From: Lentisalinibacter orientalis
GTDB taxonomy: Bacteria > Pseudomonadota > Gammaproteobacteria > Steroidobacterales > Woeseiaceae
Assembly (NCBI RefSeq): GCF_040706535.1
Contig: NZ_JAPDRJ010000001.1
Span: 2,046,001-2,110,000, forward strand
Reading direction: 5' to 3'
Length of the DNA stretch: 64,000 bases
The notes below the pieces were generated by a model. That model was not told the origin of the DNA and did no database searches. It saw only the letters and a list, made by a program, of their open reading frames with translations. This document shows, in pieces, positions 1 to 8,053 of this stretch. A program made the translations under genes and the position numbers. The first letter of the stretch is position 1. Every line of letters starts with the position of its first letter.

Positions 1-321
1 CTACTCTGCCATTGGTCCGCCCAGATCGTCCCGGAGGCGGTACAAGGCGCTACAAGGCGGTACAAGACGACTACCTAAGGCCAGCAACGGCGGCCCATGG
101 TGAGTTTCTAAGGGATGCGCCGCCGGCAATGCGTGTCATCGGCCGCGGCCTCGTTCAAAGGAGGTGAGCGTCAGCGGATCCAACAATTGCCCGACAGGCG
201 GTCCGAATTGATCGTTTTCTCATGAAATAGGATTTTCCCCCGTTTCTTTTCCTACTAAGCGACTTTATCGTATCTCACTGAACATCTTCAGAGCTCACTG
301 AACGTTGAAAGGAGATCGCCG
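1..321. other. Left end of window, non-coding or 3' end of an upstream island gene
   Basis: No complete gene is visible. One forward frame is open from base 1 to a TAA at 73-75 and could be the tail of a gene to the left, but this is unproven. Positions 36-65 hold three 10-bp direct repeats of the form GGCGGTACAA. Positions 274-283 and 294-303 hold a second direct repeat, CTCACTGAAC, spaced 20 bp apart just before the first gene. A and T runs around 225-260 could contain a promoter, but no clear -35/-10 pair is seen. Confidence 0.5.
274..303 (+). repeat. CTCACTGAAC direct repeat, operator-like
   Basis: CTCACTGAAC occurs at 274-283 and again at 294-303, exactly 20 bp apart (about two helical turns). 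The second copy ends just upstream of the ribosome-binding site (AAGGAGAT) of the gene starting at 322. Position and spacing suggest a site for a dimeric regulator, possibly one encoded on the island. This is inference from geometry only. Confidence 0.35.
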
Positions 322-843
322 ATGAAGAGAAGGTCTGTATCTATAACGTCACCAGATCTGTATCCACTGCTGAATTCGGATGCGAACTGGATATCGCATA
401 GGGGGCTAGTTTCGGAGCTATTGGCAGAAGTACACGAGCTCAAAGCCCGCAAAGCGGGCCGAAACTACATTGGGCAGCGTTTGCGCGATGCGATCAAGCA
501 AGGACGAATCGCAGCGAGAGGCGTCCGAGCCCAGAAGGTCCTTTATCGCCCTTCAGTAATCTCCTGGTTGGCCGAAGAATTTCCCACTACGAAATCCTCT
601 TTGAACGCTGTCTTTTGGGAGGCAAAAGATGTCGAGCCGGTGGAAGGACAAGGGGAAATCGGCGTAGCTACAAGGCCGAGTGAAGTAGCGGCGGCTAAGG
701 ATATGGAGACGTACTACCAATGGGTCATCCTCGGGTTGAAGAGCAAGATTCGCGAATTGCGCCCAGCAGCGAAGGCTTGGGAGAAGGAGGTGGCGAGAAG
801 GAGCGCTTTCGGAAAGCAAGGGGGGCGCGGCAAGGCTAAATAA
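322..843 (+). CDS. Island protein of unknown function, possible DNA-binding protein
   Basis: The protein has 173 residues. The start is supported by AAGGAGAT about six bases before the ATG. I do not recognise the family. Residues about 45-85 (NYIGQRLRDAIKQGRI, then a short basic loop and YRPSVISWL) read like a helix-turn-helix or winged-helix segment as found in excisionase-type proteins. The C-terminus is helical and very basic (ends GKQGGRGKAK). It stands at the head of the island module, before an AlpA-type regulator and a RepA-like ATPase, so a role in control or replication of the element is plausible but inferred. No membrane segment or signal peptide is seen. Confidence 0.6.
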   Translation: MKRRSVSITSPDLYPLLNSDANWISHRGLVSELLAEVHELKARKAGRNYIGQRLRDAIKQGRIAARGVRAQKVLYRPSVISWLAEEFPTTKSSLNAVFWEAKDVEPVEGQGEIGVATRPSEVAAAKDMETYYQWVILGLKSKIRELRPAAKAWEKEVARRSAFGKQGGRGKAK

Positions 844-936
844 GCAAAACAGAACCCTCGAAAGCCTTGTTGGGGCACCGAGAATTGGAAGATCCTGATT
901 CCTCTTGAAACCAGATAGATGACGAGAGGTCCGAAA

Positions 937-1149
937 ATGGCTCACCGATTCTTGCGACTTCCAGATGTAATGCAGAGGACGGGACTTTCCCGCAGTAGCA
1001 TCTACGCCAAAATTGCCGAGCAAGACTTTCCATCGCCCGTTCGTCTGGGAGCACATGGACGCTCCGTCGCCTGGGTGGAGGCAGAAGTTATCGGCTGGAT
1101 AGAGCAGCAGATTGTGCGGGAGCGACGCGGCCCGATCGCAGGAAGCTGA
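937..1149 (+). CDS. AlpA-family helix-turn-helix regulator
   Basis: This small 70-residue protein is of the AlpA/MerR-like excisionase class. The pattern is typical: FLRLPDVMQRTGLSRSSIYAKI forms the winged helix-turn-helix, followed by FPSPVRLGAHGRSVAWVEAEVIGWI. AlpA proteins activate integrase or excisionase genes of integrated elements, so this gene is one of the best markers that the region is mobile. I chose the ATG at 937 over the one at 919 because GAGAGGT lies seven bases before it. The stop overlaps the next start as TGATG, so the following gene is probably co-translated. Confidence 0.85.
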   Translation: MAHRFLRLPDVMQRTGLSRSSIYAKIAEQDFPSPVRLGAHGRSVAWVEAEVIGWIEQQIVRERRGPIAGS

Positions 1150-1544
1150 TGGTGGGTTCGGTCAGTAGTGCTTTGGTAAGACAATCAGCGATGTTTGGGC
1201 GTGCGCGACGTTTACCTCCACTCCCACCATTCGGGCGAGCCTTCGTCATCGAGAGGCCCTCAGCCGGGCCGTGGGTTGCGTGCGGGCCGCTCGGGTGGGA
1301 GTACGCTAGGCAGAGGCCGTGGCCGGTCATGGTGATGCCCAGCGGCGGCAACCCTCACCGATATAGTTGGCCAGTATCGCATGATAGCGTGCTAATCATC
1401 GAGACCGGCCCGATGAATGATGCCGCACTGCTAAATCTGGCAGGAGCTCTTTACAGGCAGGCTGCACGCTGCGTTGTCTGCTACAGGCTAGAGGCGCGTC
1501 GGCGAGACACTGACGGTCGCTTGTTCGTTGACTGGCCTCGCTAA
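1149..1544 (+). CDS. Hypothetical island protein
   Basis: This 131-residue protein of unknown family starts in the TGATG junction with the AlpA gene, which suggests translational coupling. The sequence is rich in proline, arginine and tryptophan in the first 70 residues and has a short cysteine pair near the end (RCVVCYR). No known motif, signal peptide or membrane helix is visible. Its end lies next to the start of the RepA-like ATPase gene. Because it fills the gap between two recognisable module genes with little waste, it is probably real, but the coding evidence is position rather than similarity. Confidence 0.5.
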   Translation: MVGSVSSALVRQSAMFGRARRLPPLPPFGRAFVIERPSAGPWVACGPLGWEYARQRPWPVMVMPSGGNPHRYSWPVSHDSVLIIETGPMNDAALLNLAGALYRQAARCVVCYRLEARRRDTDGRLFVDWPR

Positions 1545-1554
1545 AGCCGCTCTC

Positions 1555-2673
1555 ATGGCAGCTCCAGCGATAAATCTAAGCCCGCAAAGAGACCAACTCT
1601 TGCTAGGCGAGAATCGACTCCTTCGATTTCGGGATCTACAGTCGATGGCGCGTCCACAATCGCTCATTAGTGGAGTTCTCTACTCAGGGACGGAAACTGT
1701 GCTTTTCGGGCCTCAAGGCGCTGCAAAGACGTTCTTGATCATAGACTGGTGCCTGCACTTGATACATGGCAGGCAATGGATCGGGAGAAAGACGAGACGC
1801 GCACGATGCTTGATTGTGTGTGGCGAGGGAGGCGGTCGGCTGCTTGCCGATCGGATAGAGGCCTGGTTGCACTACTACGGGATAGAGACAGATAAAGATG
1901 TGCAAGCCAACCTGCGTGTGACGGAACATCCCATGCAAATGCTCCTGGATGACAGTTTTGACGAGCTACTTACACTCATTGAAGCTGAAGAGGACCCGTT
2001 CGACTTGATTGTCATCGACACGCTCGCGGCGAATCTCGGCCCAGGCGATGAGAATTCCGCGGCAGATATGGCTGCATTCTGCGCTGCTATACGTCAACTT
2101 CGTTTAGCAACCGGTGCAGCTGTGGTTGTCGTGCACCATACTGGGCATAGCGATAGAACTCGACCGCAAGGCTCGAATCTTCTGCGGCGGAATCCGGACG
2201 TAGAACTCAGGGTGGATCGGTGCCCACATGATGAAGCGCTCTTTAGGTTGATTGGGGGTGGCAAACTCAAGTGCAGACACGGTGCGGGCTGTGGAGAGAT
2301 TCCGTACCGCTTGATTAATGTAAGACTCAATAAGCAGGACGATGAGGGAGAGACGATAACGTCCTGTGTCGTAGCGCAAGCTAGCGAAGCTCCACAGGTC
2401 GATCGGGGACAACATGTACCTAGGAGGATCGGAAAGAATCAAGTTGCCGCCATTCGCATTCTTAATTCGCTCATCTCGGCAAGTCACTCCGAGAATGCAG
2501 ACGGGACCTACATCACGATGTCCACGTTCAGGTTAGCTATGACGGAAGCTGGAATTCGAAAGCAGGCTGTGACGAAGGTAGTGAACTCATTCGAACGCCA
2601 TAAGTGGATTGCGCTAAAAGCTGCGGGGTTTGAGTGGAAGCCGCCAGAATCAATTGCGAAGCTTGGCGAGTAG
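1555..2673 (+). CDS. RepA-like AAA ATPase (helicase-type replication protein)
   Basis: The 372-residue protein belongs to the RepA/AAA_25 class of RecA-fold ATPases found in plasmids and integrated elements. Walker A is GPQGAAKT (residues 52-59), Walker B is LIVIDT (151-156, Asp155), and a sensor-like VVVVHHTGHSDRTRPQGS follows, as in this family. Such proteins act as hexameric helicases in replication of the element. The C-terminal 100 residues look like a winged-helix domain. I prefer the ATG at 1555; a TTG at 1528 overlapping the previous gene is an alternative. A hairpin and repeated GGTTAC sequences follow directly, which may be a replication or control site. Confidence 0.8.
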   Translation: MAAPAINLSPQRDQLLLGENRLLRFRDLQSMARPQSLISGVLYSGTETVLFGPQGAAKTFLIIDWCLHLIHGRQWIGRKTRRARCLIVCGEGGGRLLADRIEAWLHYYGIETDKDVQANLRVTEHPMQMLLDDSFDELLTLIEAEEDPFDLIVIDTLAANLGPGDENSAADMAAFCAAIRQLRLATGAAVVVVHHTGHSDRTRPQGSNLLRRNPDVELRVDRCPHDEALFRLIGGGKLKCRHGAGCGEIPYRLINVRLNKQDDEGETITSCVVAQASEAPQVDRGQHVPRRIGKNQVAAIRILNSLISASHSENADGTYITMSTFRLAMTEAGIRKQAVTKVVNSFERHKWIALKAAGFEWKPPESIAKLGE

Positions 2674-2787
2674 GTAACCGTACCCCTTGCTATTAGAAGC
2701 AAGGGGTTACGAGTGGTTACTTCCGCTCGCGTCACAGGGGTTACTGACGTTTACGATTGGTTACCTCAAGAGGTTACAAAGTGTTAC
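2673..2787 (+). repeat. Cluster of GGTTAC repeats, iteron-like
   Basis: GGTTAC occurs at 2705, 2715, 2739, 2759 and 2772, with GTTAC at 2783 and the reverse complement inside GGTAACC at 2673-2679. That is about seven copies in 115 bp. Spacings are 10, 24, 20, 13 and 10 bases, so they are not strictly periodic. Placed immediately after a RepA-like ATPase gene, they could be binding sites for a replication or control protein. Confidence 0.5.
2682..2707 (+). repeat. Perfect 10-bp inverted repeat after the RepA-like gene
   Basis: ACCCCTTGCT (2682-2691) and AGCAAGGGGT (2698-2707) form a perfect 10-bp stem with a six-base loop ATTAGA, starting nine bases after the stop codon. There is no run of T after it, so it is not a standard intrinsic terminator. 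Its right arm runs directly into the first forward GGTTAC repeat. Confidence 0.6.
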
Positions 2788-3306
2788 TCGATGCCTGCGT
2801 TTCCGGTCGTTTATCCTTGTGCCTCATCCTCCAATTGACGCGATGACTCGACGCGGATCAGATAGTCGTGGACATGAAGCTTAAGAATCGTCCTCGGGTG
2901 ATGACACTGCGGCCCGTGGCGGCCGGATCCGACTTCAATCGCAGGTCCGAGGTATCGCGACAATAAATGAAGACACAGATCACCTGGACGGAGCTATCCT
3001 CGGCGACATGGTCGTCGATGCGATCCAGAAACAATGTAAGCGGTACGTCAACGGCACTCCTCGCAAGCGATAATCGGTAAAGCCTGATCGATGCGGTGAA
3101 GATCATTGGCACCAACCGCACGCGTATCCCCGGACCGTGTCCATGGACTTGCCGCAAGAAATATGGGTCAACGAGATCAGAGGCTCGTGGCCCGTCCGGC
3201 ATGACAGCCAAGGATTGCTGCGAGTATTATGGAATGGCTAGCCCGGCGGGAAAAGCTATAACCAATCAAACCGATGCCGCGCTTCAGACAGAATCACCGG
3301 TAAAAC
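2788..3306. other. Non-coding or decayed stretch of the island
   Basis: No convincing gene with a start codon is present. The forward frame from 2885 to a TAA at 3071-3073 is open for 62 codons and reads like real protein in its second half (for example GAILGDMVVDAIQKQCKRY), but it begins at a stop and has only an internal ATG. It may be a remnant of a broken gene. No RNA gene or terminator was recognised here. Confidence 0.4.
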
Positions 3307-4563
3307 ATGGGGGATGTTTATATGGCCACTCAACTCGTTGGAGAACGCAAGGGGACGACGTTACACGGAAGTCTATCGGGTCTGTCTTTCGTTGTTTGTG
3401 GTGCATTTCTGCTCGGCTATTGCGTCTTGGCTAAGGCTCAAGACGACATGCCACCTGATGCACCCGAAGTGCCTCAAGACCAGCCTCGGTTCTTGGTTTC
3501 GCCAGAGTTGGTTGAATCTCAACTCTCGGAGGCTGCTGCTTTCGATCCTCAGGCGATGTCGCTTGACAATGGCGGACCCGCGGTCTGTGAGGCTGTCCTT
3601 ACGCATGCGGCGAACGTCTACGCACGGGAGTTTTCGCTGGACGATAAGAAATCATGGGTTTACGCAAAGAAATGCGGCTCATCATCCGGGTCGTCAAGCG
3701 CGGGCATAGACTTGCTCGTGGGGAAACTCCCTGTCGGATTCTCGGGCAGTAGGCAGGAACAAGCTAAGTGGTGCAACGAGAATGAGCGCTACAGCCGAAG
3801 GACGCAAGGATACGAACGGATTGAAAATCAAGTAATGGCAACTGCCATTCAGAACTGGTCGCAGTGTATTGAGGCATATGCAAGTAACCTCATTATTCGA
3901 GTGAGCCCATCACTGGATGACAATGTTTTTCAATTTCGCATAAAGAACGGAACAAACAATCGGCAAAAGCTCACTAGCTTAAGTGTTATCTCTAATGAAG
4001 GAAGGGGTGTAACCTGCGACACAAGCATTCCCCCGGACATTGAAATCCGGCCGGCTGAATACCACAGTTTCGTTTGCCAGAGGACCTATGTTGAGGTCGA
4101 GCGGCTTGGCGAACCGTATAAGGTCTTACCTGGTGGATCGATCTCAATTGGCAACCCTCTATCTCCTTATTTGTATTCATTTGAGGAGCGTTACAAAGAT
4201 GGTCTCATACCAGAACCTGACATAGTAAAGACTGTCTTTCGACTCGACGGGCAACACATCGCCACTAAGGGGTACTGGGGAGGAGGTGCGGCGCACGCGA
4301 TGCTTTACTGTGGAGGCGTGATACCGAACGATAAGCCCCGCCCTGGTTTTGATTTGATCGATATGGGAAAGCGTGAAGTTCGAGTTGCAGGCCGAGGACT
4401 TTGCGGTCGGGCGCCGCACTGTGATTCCCACAACGAGTTTTGCCAAGAGGTATTCTGGGTCAAAGGTTGTTACATAAATAAAGTTTGGCACGATTGGTAC
4501 AAGGACAAGATTGCTCAATCGAACATTGCATACTCCAAAGAAGCAGTCTGCGCAGTCCAGTAG
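3307..4563 (+). CDS. Secreted or periplasmic protein of unknown function
   Basis: The protein has 418 residues. The N-terminus carries a basic stretch, then a hydrophobic core (LSFVVCGAFLLGYCVLA) and an AKA-QD cleavage-like site near residue 45, so export through the Sec pathway is likely. The mature part has many cysteines, concentrated at the end (CGRAPHCDSHNEFC and VKGCY), which suggests disulfide bonding outside the cytoplasm. No known domain was recognised. An ATG at 3322 in the same frame is an alternative start. The gene stands alone between the replication module and the GHKL-SIR2 pair, with its own hairpin downstream, so it is probably a separate cargo gene. Confidence 0.65.
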   Translation: MGDVYMATQLVGERKGTTLHGSLSGLSFVVCGAFLLGYCVLAKAQDDMPPDAPEVPQDQPRFLVSPELVESQLSEAAAFDPQAMSLDNGGPAVCEAVLTHAANVYAREFSLDDKKSWVYAKKCGSSSGSSSAGIDLLVGKLPVGFSGSRQEQAKWCNENERYSRRTQGYERIENQVMATAIQNWSQCIEAYASNLIIRVSPSLDDNVFQFRIKNGTNNRQKLTSLSVISNEGRGVTCDTSIPPDIEIRPAEYHSFVCQRTYVEVERLGEPYKVLPGGSISIGNPLSPYLYSFEERYKDGLIPEPDIVKTVFRLDGQHIATKGYWGGGAAHAMLYCGGVIPNDKPRPGFDLIDMGKREVRVAGRGLCGRAPHCDSHNEFCQEVFWVKGCYINKVWHDWYKDKIAQSNIAYSKEAVCAVQ

Positions 4564-4575
4564 TTCAATGTAGAA

Positions 4576-4608
4576 GGCGGGAGCCCCGCGATTTGCGGCG
4601 CTCCCGCC
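4576..4608 (+). terminator. Strong GC hairpin after the secreted-protein gene, possible terminator
   Basis: GGCGGGAGC (4576-4584) pairs perfectly with GCTCCCGCC (4600-4608). An inner CCGC/GCGG pair lies around the loop GATTT, separated by a single C on each side. It begins 12 bases after the stop codon. There is no T run, so termination would not be of the classical intrinsic type. The next 200 bases contain only a 34-codon frame (4673-4777) that I do not regard as established. Confidence 0.5.
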
Positions 4609-4811
4609 TGCGAAACAAGGTCGCTTGAGTCCTATCCTCCCCATCGACAAGATCTCTCATCAGTCCCATCTTATGCTCACGAAGCGCTATTACCGGTTAC
4701 TACGAGAGAGGATGCGTCGATGGAAGCCCGTCAAGGTCCCGCTCGATGGTGTGGCGGAGCTGCTGCCGAAAGAGTGAGGTGGGGTGAGGTAAGGGAAACA
4801 GAATAAGAAGA

Positions 4812-6479
4812 ATGTCCGACTGGCCTCCTGCACTGACGCTAGAAACCGAGCCGGTATTGAAGCTCTTTACCGGGGAGAACTTCTATTCTTCCGCAGATGC
4901 CGCCTTGCGGGAGGCTGTCCTGAACGCAATTGATGCGATCGGGCGACGTGGGGGTGTAGACCCTGAGATTAGCGTTGTCTTCGACAAAGATAACCAGACC
5001 ATCGAGATTGCAGATAACGGCGATGGCATGGGTAGGGACGCGCTGTCGAATCTATTCTCAAAAGTTGGTGCTTCTGCAGCGCAGCTTAAGGGCAACTATC
5101 GGGCTGTAGGCGAGTTTGGGATTGGCGCGCTTAGCTATTTTCTGGTTGCTGACGAGTACGACATCGATACCCGTAAATCCGAATCTGAGCGGCTATCTCT
5201 AAGATTTTCTAAGCAGATGCTTGATGGGGTGACGACTGCGACCGAGATCACGCCTACGAGGACTGATACAGGAACAACGCTGAAGCTTCACGTTTCCTCT
5301 TCTGATCTCCTGGATCTCTGCCTTAAGCGCTTTTCCCACTGGATGAGGAGCGTTCGCGGATTGGAGGCTTGGGTCTTGCCTGAAGACCAAGAGATTGTTC
5401 AGGGTGGATTGAGCAGAAAGGTAAGGATGATTACGCCGCCGGAACTCCCTGACTGGATCGAGAGCGCAGAGATTGGTCCTCCGGAGGATTTGAGCATATG
5501 GGACAGCTATGATGGCAGAGCGCAAATTGATGTGCTGTATCGAGGAGTATTCGTCGAGCGGCTAAGCGTCGAACAGCTGTGGGGCCTAGAGGGAGCCATC
5601 CACGTCGATCCGAAGCACTTTCGGCCCATGCTTAATCGTGAAGGTTTCGTCGGTGAAACCCTCAAAGCCGAAATGACGCCCTTCCTTCAGTCCGCTCATC
5701 CAGCAGTTCTTGAATCAGCTATCGGCTGCATCCAAGACTTGCTCACTTCGAAAGACGATTGGAGCAGAAACAAGGCGATTACTCTTTGGCTCGCGGTTCC
5801 GCGCAAAGAGCCTTATTCGAGAGCCGTCGAGCTATGGGATTCAGAGTTTCGCTCGCTTAAGGTTTTTCGACTACTTGGTAAGACCGAGGATCGCCAAGTA
5901 TCAATCACGGATGTACAGCAGCTCAATGCTGCGAAGATTTACCTTGCGCCTGACCAGCTCGACTCCGCTAACCCGATAGTGGGTCAGGCCATTCGTGTAC
6001 TTCGCGGTCGGGGTGAAACGGTTGTTCAGGGCTTGAAGCGTGACGGCGGGTACCTGTCCACTGTGTCAGTGCCTGCCCAATATTCCTCGTGGTTACTGCT
6101 TAACGCGTTCCGGGAAGAACTGCCACAGATCATAGAAGTTCAGGGTGTCGCGCAGGAGCTGGTCCGCCAACAAAGCCTGGCTGAAGTCTATACAACTGTT
6201 CCCGTGGTAAAGCTTGTGAATCTCGGTGCGGGTTCCGTTCCGTTCCTGACGGTAGCGGATGAAATCTGGATAAATGTGGAAGCCGAGTCGGGGCAGAAGA
6301 TTCTGGAAGAGATCTGCAAGAGAAATGAGGGGCATCTTGGTCTCTGGGTCGCATGCATGATGCATGCGCCAGGCGAAGGCCGGCTGGATCAGGTCGGCAA
6401 TCTGTTGCGCCGGCGCCACCCGGAGATCGAACGCCTTGGACTGGTTAGACGGCAGTACCTTCGGTCCTTGCTGCCGTGA
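4812..6479 (+). CDS. HSP90-like GHKL ATPase, probable defence protein
   Basis: The protein has 555 residues. The first 200 form a GHKL (Bergerat) ATP-binding fold: N-box EAVLNAIDA (Glu34, Asn38, Asp41), G1 box ADNGDGMG (67-74, Asp68) and G2 box GEFGIGALSYF (100-110). This resembles HtpG/HSP90 and MORC-type ATPases, not histidine kinases. The remaining 350 residues are not recognised and lack the usual HtpG middle and C-terminal pattern. The stop overlaps the GTG start of the SIR2 gene by four bases (GTGA), so the two are almost surely made together. ATPases of this class are known to cluster with effector enzymes in prokaryotic conflict systems; sensing or activating the SIR2 protein is my inference. 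Confidence 0.8.
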   Translation: MSDWPPALTLETEPVLKLFTGENFYSSADAALREAVLNAIDAIGRRGGVDPEISVVFDKDNQTIEIADNGDGMGRDALSNLFSKVGASAAQLKGNYRAVGEFGIGALSYFLVADEYDIDTRKSESERLSLRFSKQMLDGVTTATEITPTRTDTGTTLKLHVSSSDLLDLCLKRFSHWMRSVRGLEAWVLPEDQEIVQGGLSRKVRMITPPELPDWIESAEIGPPEDLSIWDSYDGRAQIDVLYRGVFVERLSVEQLWGLEGAIHVDPKHFRPMLNREGFVGETLKAEMTPFLQSAHPAVLESAIGCIQDLLTSKDDWSRNKAITLWLAVPRKEPYSRAVELWDSEFRSLKVFRLLGKTEDRQVSITDVQQLNAAKIYLAPDQLDSANPIVGQAIRVLRGRGETVVQGLKRDGGYLSTVSVPAQYSSWLLLNAFREELPQIIEVQGVAQELVRQQSLAEVYTTVPVVKLVNLGAGSVPFLTVADEIWINVEAESGQKILEEICKRNEGHLGLWVACMMHAPGEGRLDQVGNLLRRRHPEIERLGLVRRQYLRSLLP

Positions 6480-7780
6480 ACGTTCTTTTGTTTACAGGTG
6501 CTGGTGCTTCGGTCGAGCTTGGCGTTCCAGCCATGCGGAGAATGGTTGAGCAGTTCCGGGATCATTTGCATGACCTAGCATTGCCTGGAGACGTCGTCGA
6601 GAAGATAGACAAGCTCGTTGGAGACAACAACAACGATATGGAGCAGGTTATAGACATCATCGATGGTGTTGAACGCGGGTATCAATCGCGACGTAAGCTG
6701 GGTGAAACTCTCGATGAATCAGAAATCGTGCCTTACGTCACTATACGCCAGGAGGCTGAGTGGTTCGTCCAACATTGCTGTGAGCAGATTCGCGCTAACG
6801 CCGCCGTGCTAATGTGGTCGCCTACCCTTCGCTATGCACAGGATGAAGGTCTAACCATCGCTACTACAAACTATGACCGGGCTGTAGAGATTGCAGCAGC
6901 ACGTCTATCGATCAATTTAGTTGACGGGTTTCGCGAATACTCTGGTAAGGAGTATGCGCAGTGGGTCGGGTTCGAAGAGGGCCAGGAAGGAATACAGCTT
7001 CTAAAACTACACGGCTCCACGGATTGGTATCGAACTGCGAGCGATGAAGTATTTAAACTTCGGCATCCGATGCCTTTGTTCGGGGAGCTCGAGCTGCACC
7101 AGGCCGAATTGGAGGGCCGAGCTCTTGTGAGTGGTCTGATCTTGCCCTCCCGCGAGAAGCTAACAACGCTTTTTCCGTTTCCCGCATCAGGAGCCTTTTT
7201 TAGGCATAGGGCGAAACGCGCAGAAGTCGCCGTTTTTCTTGGCTCTTCCTTGCGCGATCCGCACATGCGTGATGTATGCGTCGATTGTGCGAAGGACAAA
7301 CCAACATTTGTTGTTTCGAGGTCTGGGGTATTCGCTGAAGGCACGGTACCCGAGGGTGCTAGGGTTATCAGGGAAGGCGCCGCTAGATTCCTCATGACGA
7401 CCTTCCCGGAGTTTCTGCGTACACGTGAATTGGGCGTACTCGAGACATCTGCAGAAGTCAGCGAGCCGGACAGCACGCGTCTATTGCATTGGCTCGCGTC
7501 AGCTTCGGACACGACCCTCGAAACAGAGACCCGCTGTAAAGCTATAGAGTCGATTGCTGATGCCACTTTGAGTCTTCACGTGCAGGAAATTGAGACTCTA
7601 TTGAGGAGCGAAGATGTGGATGTGGCGACTTATGCGCTTGGACTCATATCCACTGCCTACGAGAAGTCTACATTGCGACAAATCGCTCAAGGCATCGCCA
7701 AGCCTGGTACGGGATTTCACAGGGAGCTTGAGACACTCTTGGGATTCCTAGATGCCGCGAAAGAACGCTCGCCAGCGTAG
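6476..7780 (+). CDS. SIR2-domain protein, probable NAD-consuming effector
   Basis: The protein has 434 residues and starts with GTG. The N-terminal 270 residues are a SIR2-like Rossmann domain: TGAGAS at 7-12, TTNYD at 130-134, LKLHGS at 176-181 with the candidate catalytic His179, and VFLGSSLRD at 253-261. The zinc-binding cysteines of true deacetylase sirtuins are absent, as is usual for bacterial defence SIR2 NADases. Residues about 330-430 are helical and HEAT-like. The gene overlaps the GHKL ATPase gene by four bases. In Thoeris, DSR, SIR2-HerA and Sir2-Argonaute systems such domains degrade NAD after phage sensing; the same role is inferred here. An inactive or non-NADase variant cannot be excluded. 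Confidence 0.85.
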   Translation: MNVLLFTGAGASVELGVPAMRRMVEQFRDHLHDLALPGDVVEKIDKLVGDNNNDMEQVIDIIDGVERGYQSRRKLGETLDESEIVPYVTIRQEAEWFVQHCCEQIRANAAVLMWSPTLRYAQDEGLTIATTNYDRAVEIAAARLSINLVDGFREYSGKEYAQWVGFEEGQEGIQLLKLHGSTDWYRTASDEVFKLRHPMPLFGELELHQAELEGRALVSGLILPSREKLTTLFPFPASGAFFRHRAKRAEVAVFLGSSLRDPHMRDVCVDCAKDKPTFVVSRSGVFAEGTVPEGARVIREGAARFLMTTFPEFLRTRELGVLETSAEVSEPDSTRLLHWLASASDTTLETETRCKAIESIADATLSLHVQEIETLLRSEDVDVATYALGLISTAYEKSTLRQIAQGIAKPGTGFHRELETLLGFLDAAKERSPA

Positions 7781-8053
7781 AGGAAGGAAGAACGCAGGTG
7801 CTGGCAGGTCAATTTCGCACAGTGTTCGGAGATTAATGCGTAAGCTTCCCCGACTGAGCGACAGGTAGAAACTGAAGTCGTCTTGTGGTGCTGCGCTAAG
7901 CTGTTCGACCTGTTGGCCAGTACGGCACGACAGCTTGGCCTTGCAAATGTATGATCAAAATCTGGCTGCGGATGGTCGTCGAGCGACGAGCATGCCTTGG
8001 ACACTCTCATATTCTATGTCGATAGGCTCAAGAACGGACTTAGGGAGCAACCT

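Noticed and set aside
2687..2884. A 65-codon plus-strand frame over the GGTTAC repeats
   Set aside because: It overlaps the hairpin and repeats and has no ribosome-binding site. The repeats explain its composition.
4673..4777. A 34-codon frame starting MLTKRYYRLL
   Set aside because: No ribosome-binding site, no homology recognised, and such short frames are expected by chance in this composition.
4812..6479. Chaperone HtpG or a histidine kinase
   Set aside because: Only the ATP site is HSP90-like. The rest does not follow HtpG, and there is no H-box or receiver domain.
6476..7780. Classical CobB-type deacetylase, or Thoeris
   Set aside because: The zinc-binding cysteines of CobB are missing, and no TIR-domain gene (the Thoeris partner) is nearby.
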